Source: Bacteroidota bacterium
Lineage (GTDB): Bacteria; Bacteroidota; Bacteroidia; Chitinophagales; Chitinophagaceae
Direction of reading: 5' to 3'
Assembly: GCA_016183765.1 (NCBI GenBank)
Contig: JACPEA010000011.1
Span: 372,001 to 436,000, forward strand
Length of the DNA: 64,000 bases
Shown: positions 55,890-64,000 of the stretch, piece by piece
Position numbering within the stretch: the first letter of the stretch is position 1
Layout: each line of letters opens with the position of its first letter
The notes under the pieces: generated by a model
The model's database searches: none
Told to the model about the DNA's origin: nothing
Seen by the model: the letters and a program-made list of their open reading frames with translations, nothing else
Made by a program: the position numbers and the translations under genes

Positions 55890-55911
55890 ACCGCATTTTG
55901 TAATGCAGGAG

Positions 55912-56382
55912 CTATAACCTGTCGACCTCTTTCTGCAGATCGTATTGGATATCTTCGTGCAGCGTTTTCATGGCTATTGTTATTTTTTTCAACTGCATTT
56001 CGTAGAGATTGTTCAATACAGGGCTTTTTGTATTGGCTATACCCAGGGTTTTCATCCTGCTGCAGAAATGGATCAGCAAGCCGGCTTCTACCTGCCTGGA
56101 TCCGGAGTATTTGATATACCGGTTAGTGAAACGCAGGATCTTGCGTAATGTCTTTTTGGTAAGGTATACATTGGATTTGGGCAGTTCGGTGAAGGCTTCA
56201 TCTATCATTTCTTTGATGCTGTTCAGGTAAGCTTCTTCGTCATGCGATTCGAACAGCAGAAAACTGAGTAGTTCCTTATTCTCTTTTTTAAATTTTGCCA
56301 GCCGCAAACAAAGTTCCAGCAATTGTTGATGATTGCTGGCCTGCAGTTCCTGTTTCAGCTCCTGTATACTCGCCATTTTCAT
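55912..56382 (-). CDS. DUF6155-like helical protein
   Basis: 156 residues from ATG 56382 (a longer reading to 56400 is unlikely). Helical, charged, with the pattern IQELKQELQASNHQQLLELC that resembles DUF6155 proteins of Bacteroidota. Function unknown. Convergent with the YejK-like gene at 22 nt. Confidence 0.65.
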   Translation of the reverse strand: MKMASIQELKQELQASNHQQLLELCLRLAKFKKENKELLSFLLFESHDEEAYLNSIKEMIDEAFTELPKSNVYLTKKTLRKILRFTNRYIKYSGSRQVEAGLLIHFCSRMKTLGIANTKSPVLNNLYEMQLKKITIAMKTLHEDIQYDLQKEVDRL

Positions 56383-56398
56383 CCTGCAAAGTAACCAC

Positions 56399-56428
56399 AT
56401 TCACTCACCCACTCATTCACTCATTGAT
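56399..56428. repeat. Short octamer tract, inverted (ATTCACTC type)
   Basis: ATTCACTC, ACCCACTC, ATTCACTC, ATTG; the reverse complement of the GAGTGAAT family at 6711 and 20163. It lies between divergent genes. Confidence 0.75.
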
Positions 56429-56440
56429 TATCTTCGTCCC

Positions 56441-56677
56441 ATGCCTCTTGATCTGTCCCAACCTCATCCCGAACTCTTACTGGAACTGGTAACCCAACGT
56501 ATGCCGTATGGCAAGTACAAGGACCGCCTGCTTTGCGATGTGCCGATGCATTACCTGGAGTGGATGCAGCGCCAGGGTTTCCCAAAGGGTAAACTGGGTG
56601 TGTTATTGGAGACCATGTATGTGATACAATTGAACGGGCTGGCTTATTTGCTGGATCCCCTCAAAAGAAAAAAATAA
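56441..56677 (+). CDS. DUF3820 small protein
   Basis: 78 residues from ATG 56441. MPYGKYKDRLLCDVP followed by YLEWMQRQGFPKGKLG is the DUF3820 (quorum-sensing-regulated virulence factor-like) pattern. Function unknown; small, cytoplasmic. The upstream ORF extension reads repeat DNA and was excluded. Confidence 0.8.
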   Translation: MPLDLSQPHPELLLELVTQRMPYGKYKDRLLCDVPMHYLEWMQRQGFPKGKLGVLLETMYVIQLNGLAYLLDPLKRKK

Positions 56678-56721
56678 GCGGGGCGATTATAAAATTCAGT
56701 TTCCCTCCCGTCTTCTTCAAC

Positions 56722-56729
56722 TAATTTTG
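56722..56729 (+). promoter_or_regulatory. Possible -7 box upstream of the isomerase gene
   Basis: TAATTTTG matches TAnnTTTG 50 nt before the ATG at 56780; the -33 region is weak (TTTC). Confidence 0.4.
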
Positions 56730-56779
56730 CGTATATTGATGCTGTATTCCGATTGCATCATGCCCTATAAAAAAAACCT

Positions 56780-57694
56780 ATGAACAGTTCCAGAAGATCT
56801 TTTCTGCAAAAAACAGCCCTGGTAGTGGCCGGCGGTTCTTTGTTTTCGCGACAGCTGTTTGCTGCCGCTGCTCCTAAAACCCTGACAGGCGTACAACTGT
56901 ATTCCATTCGTGACGAGATGAAAAAAGACCCCCTGGGCACCCTGAAAGCCCTGGCTGAAATGGGGTATAAAAATGTGGAGCATGCCAATTATGTGAACCG
57001 TAAATTTTATGGTTACAGCGCCAAAGAATTCAAAAAGATCCTGGCAGACCATGGTATGCAAATGCCCAGCGGCCATACGGTAATGGGCCGCGACCATTGG
57101 AATAGCGATAAAAAAGAATTCAGCGACAGCTGGAAATATACCGTGGAAGATGCGGCCATAGCTGGTCAGGAGCTGGTCATCAGTCCCTGGCTGGATGAGG
57201 GTCTTCGTAAAACCTACGATGGTATGCTCCGCTATATGGAAGTGTTCAATAAAAGCGGCGAGCTTTGTAAGAAATCAGGCATGCGTTTTGGATACCATAA
57301 CCACAATTTCGAGTTTACACAGGAGCTGAATGGCCAGAAAGTGTACGACATTATTTTAGACAATACCGATCCCTCGCTGGTGGCCCAGCAGCTGGATATG
57401 GGCAATTTATATGGTACCGGCGCCGATGCGTATGCTATTGTTAAAAAACATCCCGGCCGTTTTGTATCCCTGCATGTGAAAGACGAGATCAAATCTGAAA
57501 AAGGCGCCATGGGAGAGGGCTATGAAAGCACGATCCTGGGAACGGGCGTGGCTAATACCAAAGCCATCACCGACCTGGGAAAACAAATGGGCGGCACGCT
57601 GCATTTTATAATTGAACAGGAGGCTTACCAGGGAAAATCACCACTGGAATGTGTGAAAGAAGACCTGCGCATTATGAAAAGCTGGGGATACTGA
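56780..57694 (+). CDS. Tat-exported sugar phosphate isomerase/epimerase-like protein
   Basis: 304 residues. N-terminal twin-arginine signal (SSRRSFLQK) then the TIM-barrel fold of the xylose isomerase-like family, with YHNHNFEF, QLDMGN and SLHVKDE bearing the metal-ligand residues. Export by Tat suggests a periplasmic isomerase for an unphosphorylated sugar. Such genes in Bacteroidota often occur with Gfo/Idh/MocA and DUF1080 genes in 3-keto-sugar metabolism; here it stands apart from them. Confidence 0.88.
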   Translation: MNSSRRSFLQKTALVVAGGSLFSRQLFAAAAPKTLTGVQLYSIRDEMKKDPLGTLKALAEMGYKNVEHANYVNRKFYGYSAKEFKKILADHGMQMPSGHTVMGRDHWNSDKKEFSDSWKYTVEDAAIAGQELVISPWLDEGLRKTYDGMLRYMEVFNKSGELCKKSGMRFGYHNHNFEFTQELNGQKVYDIILDNTDPSLVAQQLDMGNLYGTGADAYAIVKKHPGRFVSLHVKDEIKSEKGAMGEGYESTILGTGVANTKAITDLGKQMGGTLHFIIEQEAYQGKSPLECVKEDLRIMKSWGY

Positions 57695-57713
57695 GTCTTA
57701 ATTTATTTTTTGC

Positions 57714-57747
57714 AAAAGCCCTTCCCCAACCGGAAGGGCTTTTTATT
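57714..57747. terminator. Bidirectional terminator
   Basis: AAAAGCCCTTCC (57714-57725) and GGAAGGGCTTTT (57732-57743) pair perfectly with a 6-nt loop; T-rich on the plus side and A-rich on the other, so it can serve both convergent genes. Confidence 0.85.
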
Positions 57748-58399
57748 ACCGGAAACAGATGCCGCTCCTGAATGCATAGGTAATGATACCCGCAATGCTC
57801 TTGGCTCCTACTTTATCCATGATGCGTGTCCGGTGACCTTCTACAGTTCGTTTACTCAGTTTCAGGCTATAGGCGATCTCTTTACTGGTAAACTCGCGAC
57901 AAATAAGCCGGATGATTTCTTTTTCGCGTTCGGAGAAACAAAGGTCTGCGTCTGGCGGCAGTTGATAATTCCTGGAAACGATCTCTGTTAATTTTTCGGT
58001 CACTTCGCGGCAGAAATAAGGTTTGTGCTGCAACACGGTGCTGATGGCTTCTGCGATCTCCTCGTTGTCGGCACTTTTTAATACATACCCCAATGCCCCG
58101 GCTTCCAGCGTCCGCAGAATGGGTTCTTCCTTGTTAAAAGCAGTCAGAACAATGATACCGGTACCCGGTTTTCGCCTGGTAATTTCACGGGCAGCGGTAA
58201 TGCCGTCCATCAATGGCATATCAATATCGGTAAGTATGATATCGGGCGAAGTTTCCATTGTTCTGAGAATCAGTTCCTGTCCATTGTCGGCTTCTCCCAC
58301 AACTTCTACGTTGCGGATCTGTTCTAACAGACCGCGTAAGCCCTTCCTGAAAAGGTGATGGTCATCAGCGATCATCACCCGGATACTTCTCCTGAACAT
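57746..58399 (-). CDS. NarL/LuxR-type response regulator
   Basis: 217 residues from ATG 58399. Receiver domain with phospho-acceptor Asp58 (IILTDIDMPLMDG), acidic pair Asp12/Asp13. The C-terminal LuxR helix-turn-helix starts at LCFSEREKEIIRLI and contains TSKEIAYSLKLSKRTVEGH. No histidine kinase is next to it, so it is an orphan in this window. Confidence 0.92.
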   Translation of the reverse strand: MFRRSIRVMIADDHHLFRKGLRGLLEQIRNVEVVGEADNGQELILRTMETSPDIILTDIDMPLMDGITAAREITRRKPGTGIIVLTAFNKEEPILRTLEAGALGYVLKSADNEEIAEAISTVLQHKPYFCREVTEKLTEIVSRNYQLPPDADLCFSEREKEIIRLICREFTSKEIAYSLKLSKRTVEGHRTRIMDKVGAKSIAGIITYAFRSGICFR

Positions 58400-58614
58400 A
58401 ACCGAAATTTTAAAAGTTTGGTACGCCAGTGCGTTACTACACTCCTGAGGAAGCATAGTTAGTTGTCTTCGCAACGGAAAGCTCAACTATTGATTTTAGT
58501 TTGTATTAGGTATTTATACCTGGTGGTGAGGTTTTTTTAGCGGTAAATGCAGCAATCAGATAAACAACTATGGGTGTAGCAACAACCGTTAAAACACGGT
58601 ATTTCAGTAAACTG

Positions 58615-58851
58615 TCAGTCTCTCGGGATCCTGTATTCAGCCAGCAGTTCGTCCAGTTCCATCTCTAAACCCTGTGCCAGTGCTACCAGGGTAGAAAAGG
58701 CAAAGTTCACTTTACCTTTTTCTATCCGTTGTATCTGACTGTATTCCAGTCCAGATACAGCAGCCAGCTGGCGAATACTGAGTCCTTTTTCCTTACGCAA
58801 CCTGGTAAAATGCGCAGCAAACCGGATCAGTATTTTTTCCTTGTTGGTCAT
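58615..58851 (-). CDS. Small XRE-family DNA-binding protein
   Basis: 78 residues: one helix-turn-helix (LRKEKGLSIRQLAAVSGLEY then SQIQRIEKG) plus a short tail. A typical stand-alone regulator. No toxin-like gene is adjacent. Upstream, TAAGTTTC on the minus strand is close to a -7 box. Confidence 0.85.
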   Translation of the reverse strand: MTNKEKILIRFAAHFTRLRKEKGLSIRQLAAVSGLEYSQIQRIEKGKVNFAFSTLVALAQGLEMELDELLAEYRIPRD

Positions 58852-59297
58852 GAGGCAACAAGGTCAATGCAATGGTGAAACTTATTGACGTATGATTATA
58901 GATCTGTTGTCTTTTTGTGTAACTTGTTGGATGAGGCAAGGCTTTTCTTTGCCCTATCATTATGGAAAAACCAAGGATAACGGTTGTTTCGCCCGAAATA
59001 TATCACTCGATCCTGTATGCATTTTTGATGCTGATCATCAGGGATCAAAAGAAACATCCAACTCTTTCAATAAGCAGGTGGCCATCCGGCAACTTTCGGT
59101 AGCCCCTGCCTGACCGTTCCGGTAAAACAGTTCCGGGATGCCGCCAACAACGGTTCAGGGACGAAGCGATCAACCAGAGATACCTTACAAAAAAATACCA
59201 TAACGGGTATCATCTCTCTAAAGTATAGTTGGAAAATTCTTTAACCGGCAATAGCCGTAGTACTGATTTTCCGGCTATTTATGTATAGATTAGCTAC
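58852..59297. other. Gene-free spacer of 446 bp
   Basis: A 73-codon ORF on the plus strand (58892-59113) has no recognisable features. The sequence near 59230-59280 has repeats of CCGGC/GCCGTA. It probably holds promoters of the divergent genes. Confidence 0.4.
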
Positions 59298-60074
59298 ATG
59301 AAAACATCCCTTATTTTATCTGCTGCAGTACTGGCCATTACCTGCAGTGTACAAGCGCAAAAAAAGATCAACCAGGACAGCCTGGTAAAGGAAGCTGCTA
59401 AAACAGAATACTGGGAGCCCGTTCCCAAACTGGTAACGCCGGGTAAAACGGCGGCTGATGCACCTTCTGATGCCATTGTATTGTACAACGGAAAAGATGT
59501 GGCACAATGGCAAAAGGAAAAAGGAGGAGCGCCGGGCTGGAAAATAGATAAAGACGGGGCGCTGACCGTTGTAAAAGGATCTGGTAATATTGCTACCAAA
59601 CAGGGTTTTGGCGATTGCCAGTTACATATTGAATGGAGAGAACCTGCTGCTATTGCAGGCTCCAGCCAATCGCGCGGCAACAGCGGTATCTTTCTGATGG
59701 GACAGTATGAATTGCAGGTACTGGATTCTTACAATAACCCCACATATGTGAACGGACAGGCGGGCAGTATGTATAAACAGTATGCACCCCTGGTGAACGC
59801 CTGCCGTAAACCCGGCGAATGGCAGAGTTATGATGTGATCTTCACTGCCCCACGCTTTTTTTCGGATGGTAAATTGCAGTCGCCGGCATACATCACCGTA
59901 TTGCACAATGGCGTATTGGTACAGAATAATGTAGCGATCAAAGGGCATACTGAGTGGATCGGCCAGCCGCAATATTCGGTGCATAAAGACAAAGAGCCGT
60001 TGGTATTGCAGGATCATGGCATGGATGGTGGTAACCCCATGAGTTACCGGAATATCTGGATCAGAGAATTGTAA
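59298..60074 (+). CDS. Secreted single-domain DUF1080 protein
   Basis: 258 residues. Signal peptide (MKTSLILSAAVLAITCSVQAQ), then a DUF1080 domain (AIVLYNGKDVAQWQKEKG to the end, with FLMGQYELQVLDSYNN). A concanavalin-like enzyme, possibly a 3-keto-disaccharide hydrolase. Related to the two domains of the 14716-16833 protein but distinct. Terminator follows. Confidence 0.88.
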   Translation: MKTSLILSAAVLAITCSVQAQKKINQDSLVKEAAKTEYWEPVPKLVTPGKTAADAPSDAIVLYNGKDVAQWQKEKGGAPGWKIDKDGALTVVKGSGNIATKQGFGDCQLHIEWREPAAIAGSSQSRGNSGIFLMGQYELQVLDSYNNPTYVNGQAGSMYKQYAPLVNACRKPGEWQSYDVIFTAPRFFSDGKLQSPAYITVLHNGVLVQNNVAIKGHTEWIGQPQYSVHKDKEPLVLQDHGMDGGNPMSYRNIWIREL

Positions 60075-60096
60075 ACCTTGCAGAATACAGTTACAC

Positions 60097-60126
60097 AAAC
60101 GGCTTCCAGTTGGAAGCCGTTTTGTT
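60097..60126 (+). terminator. Terminator after the DUF1080 gene
   Basis: AAACGGCTTCC (60097-60107) and GGAAGCCGTTT (60112-60122), perfect, loop AGTT, followed by TGTTTTG. Confidence 0.85.
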
Positions 60127-60159
60127 TTGTGCCGGTTACAGCGGCAGGGGGGCGTTGTA

Positions 60160-61083
60160 TCATAAACCAAACTGGTGGGTATCAATCCATTCGGCCTTGG
60201 TCATGGTCCACCAGTCGTCGGCAATACCTTTCAGAACATATTCATAGGGTAACCAGCCGTATCCTTCTTCGCCCCAGCCGGTTCCCCAGGAATTACGGAT
60301 GAGAAAGGCGCCGGTGGTAACCGTGTTTTTGCTGAGCGGGTTACTGATCTTCAGGTTATCGTCATAACCAACGGCCATCACTGCGTGACCGCCATCGGTA
60401 TCTTCTTTGGCAGAAGGGAATGGTATCTTTCCATTTTCGGCCTGGTTGAGTGATGTGTAACAGGTAAAACCGAACATGGATGGAAGCCCCTTGCTCAGGT
60501 GGTCTTTGATGCTGTTCAGCAATTGTGCCTGCGTTACACCCACCGCATCGAGCCGGTAATACGAAATGGCCTGGAAGTTCTGCGCATAGGAATACAGGAA
60601 TGCACCAGGTTCCTCGTTCACTTTGCTTTCATCATACGGCCAGTATTTTTCGGGTACCACCCCGAATAAAACCAGCGAAGCCATGGCTGTGCGCAGGTAG
60701 GCACCGCTGTCTTCTTTTTGTTTTAACAGGTTACGCGTGGCCTTGTACTGGAACAGGCGTGAGCCATCGATATGTTTGCCAAAAGCCCTTCGTTCAAAAT
60801 ATTCGTACAGACCAATGGAAGCATGTGCGGTACAGGAGCCCAGCTGCCCCTGGTCCTCAATGGGCGAACACCATTGGCGCAGGTCTGCTTTTGTTGGCAA
60901 TATATTAGTAGATCTTTTCCTGGTCTTGCCTTGGTCCAGTGCTTCCAGTATTTTTTTTACCGGTTGTCTAATGCCCCGCTCGGCCTGCTTTACAGTTAGT
61001 TCTGAAGTAAAAGGCGTTTGGTCGCGGAAGTCGGGATAGTCTTTGAGCCACCCCTTCCCCTTGGATAAGTGTTGGTTTTTCAT
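60160..61083 (-). CDS. C1 (papain-like) peptidase
   Basis: 307 residues. Catalytic Cys84 in DQGQLGSCTAHA with oxyanion Gln78, His233 in GGHAVMAVGYD, and Asn264 in IRNSWGTGWG, so all active-site residues are present. A propeptide-like N-terminal stretch of about 60 residues with QTPFTSELT precedes the domain. There is no signal peptide, so it is cytoplasmic or exported by other means. The target is unknown. It diverges from recQ. Confidence 0.9.
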   Translation of the reverse strand: MKNQHLSKGKGWLKDYPDFRDQTPFTSELTVKQAERGIRQPVKKILEALDQGKTRKRSTNILPTKADLRQWCSPIEDQGQLGSCTAHASIGLYEYFERRAFGKHIDGSRLFQYKATRNLLKQKEDSGAYLRTAMASLVLFGVVPEKYWPYDESKVNEEPGAFLYSYAQNFQAISYYRLDAVGVTQAQLLNSIKDHLSKGLPSMFGFTCYTSLNQAENGKIPFPSAKEDTDGGHAVMAVGYDDNLKISNPLSKNTVTTGAFLIRNSWGTGWGEEGYGWLPYEYVLKGIADDWWTMTKAEWIDTHQFGL

Positions 61084-61247
61084 AGGATACAGACTATTTG
61101 ATGAAACAACAATGATGTCGGCCAGGCATATTGGATGCTACTGTAAAAGAACGGAATACCCCGAACAGTTGCAATGGTGAAAACACCCTTTTTTTAGCGT
61201 ATAAATGCCTAAGGGATTGCTGCAATTGCATGTTATCTTGCAGTCCG

Positions 61248-63437
61248 ATGAAAACAGACACATCACATACCAGCTTGATTACCACACCCCGGCAAGTGCT
61301 GGAGTCTGTTTTTGGTTATACCGAATTCAGGCACAACCAGGAATCCATCATCCAGCAACTGCTTGCGGGAAAGGATGCTATTGTACTGATGCCTACCGGT
61401 GGGGGCAAAAGTCTTTGTTACCAGGTGCCTGCCCTCTGTTTTCCGGGCGTGACCATTGTGGTAAGCCCGCTGATTGCCTTAATGAAGGACCAGGTGGATG
61501 CACTGGTATTGAGTGGTGTGAAAGCCGCTTTTTTAAACAGTACCCAAAACAGCGGCGAGCAATCGTTTATATTGAAACAGTTGCAGCGCAATGAATTAAA
61601 ACTACTGTATGTAGCACCGGAACGGCTGGTGGGTGGAGAGGTCTCTTTTCTGCGTTACCTGCAGGATTGTAAGGTTTCTTTATTTGCCATAGATGAAGCC
61701 CACTGTATCAGTCAGTGGGGACATGATTTCAGGCCTGAATACCGGGTATTGTCCCAGCTGAAACAGCAGTTTCCCGCTGTGCCTGTCATAGCCTTAACGG
61801 CCACAGCGGATGCGCTTACCAGGAAAGATATCATTGAGCAGTTACAGGTAACCGATTACCGGGTATTTGAGAGCAGTTTTAACCGCCCCAATATTTCGTA
61901 TCACATCAAACCCAAGAAAGGGTACTATGGGGTATTGGTGGATTACCTGAAAGAACACCAGGACGACAGCGGTATCATTTATTGCCTGAGTCGAGCGGCT
62001 ACAGAAAACCTGGCGCAAGACCTGCGTGCAGACGGTTTTAATGCGGCGGCTTATCATGCCGGGCTCGACAAAACCACCCGCGATGAGCGGCAGGACCTGT
62101 TCCTGAAAGATGATATCCGCATCATGGTGGCTACCATTGCCTTTGGTATGGGCATCAATAAAAGTAATGTGCGTTTTGTGGTGCATGCCGATCTGCCCAA
62201 GAATATTGAGGGCTATTACCAGGAAACCGGCCGTGCCGGTCGCGATGGTTTACCCAGTGAAGCCATCTTGTTCTACAGTTCGGGGGACGTGGTGAAACTG
62301 AAAGGGTTTGCACAGGTAGAAAACAATCCTGAGCAGACGCAGATCCTTTTGAAAAAGCTCAACCAGATGGTACAGCTTTGCGAAACCCGCGGCTGCCGCA
62401 GAAAATACCTGCTGGCTTATTTTGACGAACAGGCACCTGATTATTGCGGCAGCTGCGATAACTGTTTGAATAAACCCGAGCTGCAGGAGCGGACAGTGAT
62501 TGCTCAAAAGATACTGAGCACCGTATACAGGCTGAACCAGTCTTTCGGCATGCGTTATGTGGTGGACATACTGAAGGGAAGCCATGGCGAAAAAATCCGT
62601 GAAGAACATAAGAAATTATCGGTGTATGGTGTTGGCAAAGACGAGCCAAAAGAAGCATGGCTGCATTATGTGAAGGAGTTGTTGTACTACGGTTACCTGC
62701 AGCAATCCGAAGGAGAATATCCTGTATTGAAACTGACAGAAAAAAGCAACGCTGTATTGTTCAAGGGAGAAAAAGTATTCCTGTCGGCACCTGTGCAGGT
62801 TAGTATTGCCAAAGAACCGGTGATCTACCAGCAACACGATTACGAGAGACCATTGTTCGAAGAACTGAAAAAATTACGTAACCGCATTGCTCATGAAGAG
62901 AATGTGCCGGCTTATCTCATCTTCAGCGACAGCAGTTTACTGGACCTGGCTACTTATTTACCTGTTACCCAAACCGACCTGCCAAAGATCTCCGGTTTTG
63001 GTGCGTTCAAAATTGAAAAATACGGGGAGGCTTTTCTTGAAAAAGTGCAGGACTATTGCAGCGAACATAAAATAGCCAGCCGGATGGAGCTGAAACAGCC
63101 CGCCAAAACAAAACGGGTGCCGGTTACCCGTGAGCGGGCATCGGATACCAAACGGATCAGTTACGAAATGTACCGGTCTGGCAAATCTGTACAGGAGATC
63201 GCTGAAGAAAGGCAGCTGGCCGCTACTACGATAGAAACACACTTCAGTTATTATATTACTACCGGCGAACTGGATGTGAATGAATTTGTTTCTTCCGATA
63301 AACAGGAACTGATAGAAGCTGCGGCCAACCAGTTTGGGCGACTGGGTCTAAAACAGATCAAAGACCATTTGCCGGACCATATCAGTTACGGCGAAATACG
63401 GATGACCATATCAGCAATGAATAGCCGCGACAAGTGA
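61248..63437 (+). CDS. recQ: ATP-dependent DNA helicase RecQ
   Basis: 729 residues from ATG 61248; the upstream reading adds a Cys-rich segment unlike the family. Walker A GGGKS at 51-55, DEAH at 149-152 followed by [13 protein letters not shown], and motif VI GRAGRDG. The RQC zinc site has [15 protein letters not shown] and CGSCDNC. HRDC and a C-terminal helix-turn-helix-like region follow. Unwinds recombination and fork structures. Length is at the long end for RecQ, because of the C-terminal extension. Confidence 0.96.
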   Translation: MKTDTSHTSLITTPRQVLESVFGYTEFRHNQESIIQQLLAGKDAIVLMPTGGGKSLCYQVPALCFPGVTIVVSPLIALMKDQVDALVLSGVKAAFLNSTQNSGEQSFILKQLQRNELKLLYVAPERLVGGEVSFLRYLQDCKVSLFAIDEAHCISQWGHDFRPEYRVLSQLKQQFPAVPVIALTATADALTRKDIIEQLQVTDYRVFESSFNRPNISYHIKPKKGYYGVLVDYLKEHQDDSGIIYCLSRAATENLAQDLRADGFNAAAYHAGLDKTTRDERQDLFLKDDIRIMVATIAFGMGINKSNVRFVVHADLPKNIEGYYQETGRAGRDGLPSEAILFYSSGDVVKLKGFAQVENNPEQTQILLKKLNQMVQLCETRGCRRKYLLAYFDEQAPDYCGSCDNCLNKPELQERTVIAQKILSTVYRLNQSFGMRYVVDILKGSHGEKIREEHKKLSVYGVGKDEPKEAWLHYVKELLYYGYLQQSEGEYPVLKLTEKSNAVLFKGEKVFLSAPVQVSIAKEPVIYQQHDYERPLFEELKKLRNRIAHEENVPAYLIFSDSSLLDLATYLPVTQTDLPKISGFGAFKIEKYGEAFLEKVQDYCSEHKIASRMELKQPAKTKRVPVTRERASDTKRISYEMYRSGKSVQEIAEERQLAATTIETHFSYYITTGELDVNEFVSSDKQELIEAAANQFGRLGLKQIKDHLPDHISYGEIRMTISAMNSRDK

Positions 63438-63448
63438 CTGGAACTGCA

Positions 63449-64000
63449 TTAATGCAATGCCCAGTCCAGCGCCCTTGCTTCGGCCCAGCTGCATGCAGAT
63501 CCCCGGGCCATAAAACCACAATGCCCCCCTTGTTCAGGTGTTTCCAGGAAAACGAAGGAGTGTTCGGCGATGATCTCTTCACACAAACATTCCGGTGTGA
63601 GGAAGCTGTCGTTTTTGGCCTGTACAATCAATGTGGGTATCCGAATGTTTTTAAGCAAAGGTTTTACACTTGCCTTGCTGTAAAAATCAAAAGCATCCCT
63701 GAATCCGTGTAGTGGCGCAGTGTAACGGTTGTCGAAATCTGTAAAATGTTTGATCTTCTCATACCCTTCATAGCTGATGAGCCCCGGAAAGATCTTTGAT
63801 TTGGCTTTGATCTTTTCGCCCAGTTTGCGCAGAAAACGGTTATTGTATATTTTGTTGGCCGACTGCGATAGCATTCTAACACTACTCAGCAGGTCGCAGG
63901 GTACGGAAAAACCGATCACTTTTTTTACCTGAACGGGAACCTCATCGGGGAACTCCGCAATGGCGCGTAAACTCAGACTGCCGCCCATGCTGAACCCGAC
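63449..64000 (-). CDS. YheT-type alpha/beta hydrolase, C-terminal part
   Basis: 183 residues up to the window edge; the N-terminus lies beyond 64000. Nucleophile elbow GFSMGG at the very edge, VQAKNDSFLT (acid region) and GGHCGF (catalytic His) near the end match the YheT/hydrolase family. Its stop lies 12 nt past the recQ stop, so the two genes are convergent. Confidence 0.85.
   Translation of the reverse strand, partial: VGFSMGGSLSLRAIAEFPDEVPVQVKKVIGFSVPCDLLSSVRMLSQSANKIYNNRFLRKLGEKIKAKSKIFPGLISYEGYEKIKHFTDFDNRYTAPLHGFRDAFDFYSKASVKPLLKNIRIPTLIVQAKNDSFLTPECLCEEIIAEHSFVFLETPEQGGHCGFMARGSACSWAEARALDWALH

Noticed and set aside
58892..59113. A 73-codon ORF in the 58852-59297 spacer
   Set aside because: No motif, no promoter-like sequence in front, and the composition does not resemble neighbouring genes.

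Overview
The window looks like chromosomal DNA of a member of the Bacteroidota, most likely of the Chitinophagaceae type (inference from gene content, no search was run). The evidence is a TonB-dependent receptor with a carboxypeptidase-like N-terminal domain, many Tat-exported Gfo/Idh/MocA oxidoreductases, DUF1080 proteins, a 7TMR-DISM histidine kinase with a LytTR regulator, an HYC_CC_PP copper protein, absence of obvious Shine-Dalgarno sequences, and a promoter of the Bacteroidota form TTG-N20-TAnnTTTG. No tRNA, rRNA, CRISPR array or intact insertion sequence was seen.

Layout. 1-620: two facing arrays of about 70-78 bp repeats, each unit holding two small hairpins. 641-4566: a type I restriction R subunit, then a three-gene toxin / HTH antitoxin / SecB-like chaperone operon with its own promoter and an 18 bp palindromic operator. 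4616-14593: an SDR, two Tat-type Gfo/Idh/MocA proteins, an N-acetylglucosamine catabolic run (NagX-like, NagB, MFS transporter, NagA), a formylglycine-generating enzyme carrying both catalytic cysteines, and DoxX. 14716-20162: a two-domain DUF1080 protein and two further Gfo/Idh/MocA proteins, resembling 3-keto-sugar metabolism. 20163-21081: repeats and a decayed MFS transporter fragment. 21082-24414: a methyltransferase and a large glycosidase gene broken by one in-frame stop. 24525-28203: a D-aminoacylase / DUF1611 (DgcN-like) / enolase-superfamily (DgcA-like) operon, probably for D-amino-acid (D-glutamate) use. 28361-32375: pyruvate phosphate dikinase and a membrane 4Fe-4S protein.

32483-43625: a sensor kinase and a divergent response regulator, followed by a sodium:solute symporter, periplasmic alpha/beta hydrolase, TonB-dependent receptor, acyl-CoA ligase-type enzyme, a second hydrolase and an SDR. 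Together these look like an uptake-and-CoA-activation pathway for an unidentified ester or carboxylic acid. 43735-51693: a copper/silver efflux locus with an HYC_CC_PP protein, a three-domain heavy-metal-binding protein, a CusA pump encoded as two overlapping ORFs, TolC, and two different CusB-type adaptors. 51795-64000: mixed housekeeping and accessory genes (amidase, SDR lacking the YxxxK motif, YejK-like nucleoid protein, sugar isomerase, orphan LuxR regulator, small XRE regulator, DUF1080 protein, C1 peptidase, RecQ, and a YheT-type hydrolase cut by the window edge).

The intergenic spaces hold several dispersed repeat families: bipartite hairpin elements, CGCAGAGGCG-type palindromes, and octamer tracts of GAGTGAAT. 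The most notable items are the toxin-antitoxin-chaperone operon, the split CusA, the D-amino-acid operon, the uncharacterised catabolic cluster and the covarying bipartite hairpin repeats.
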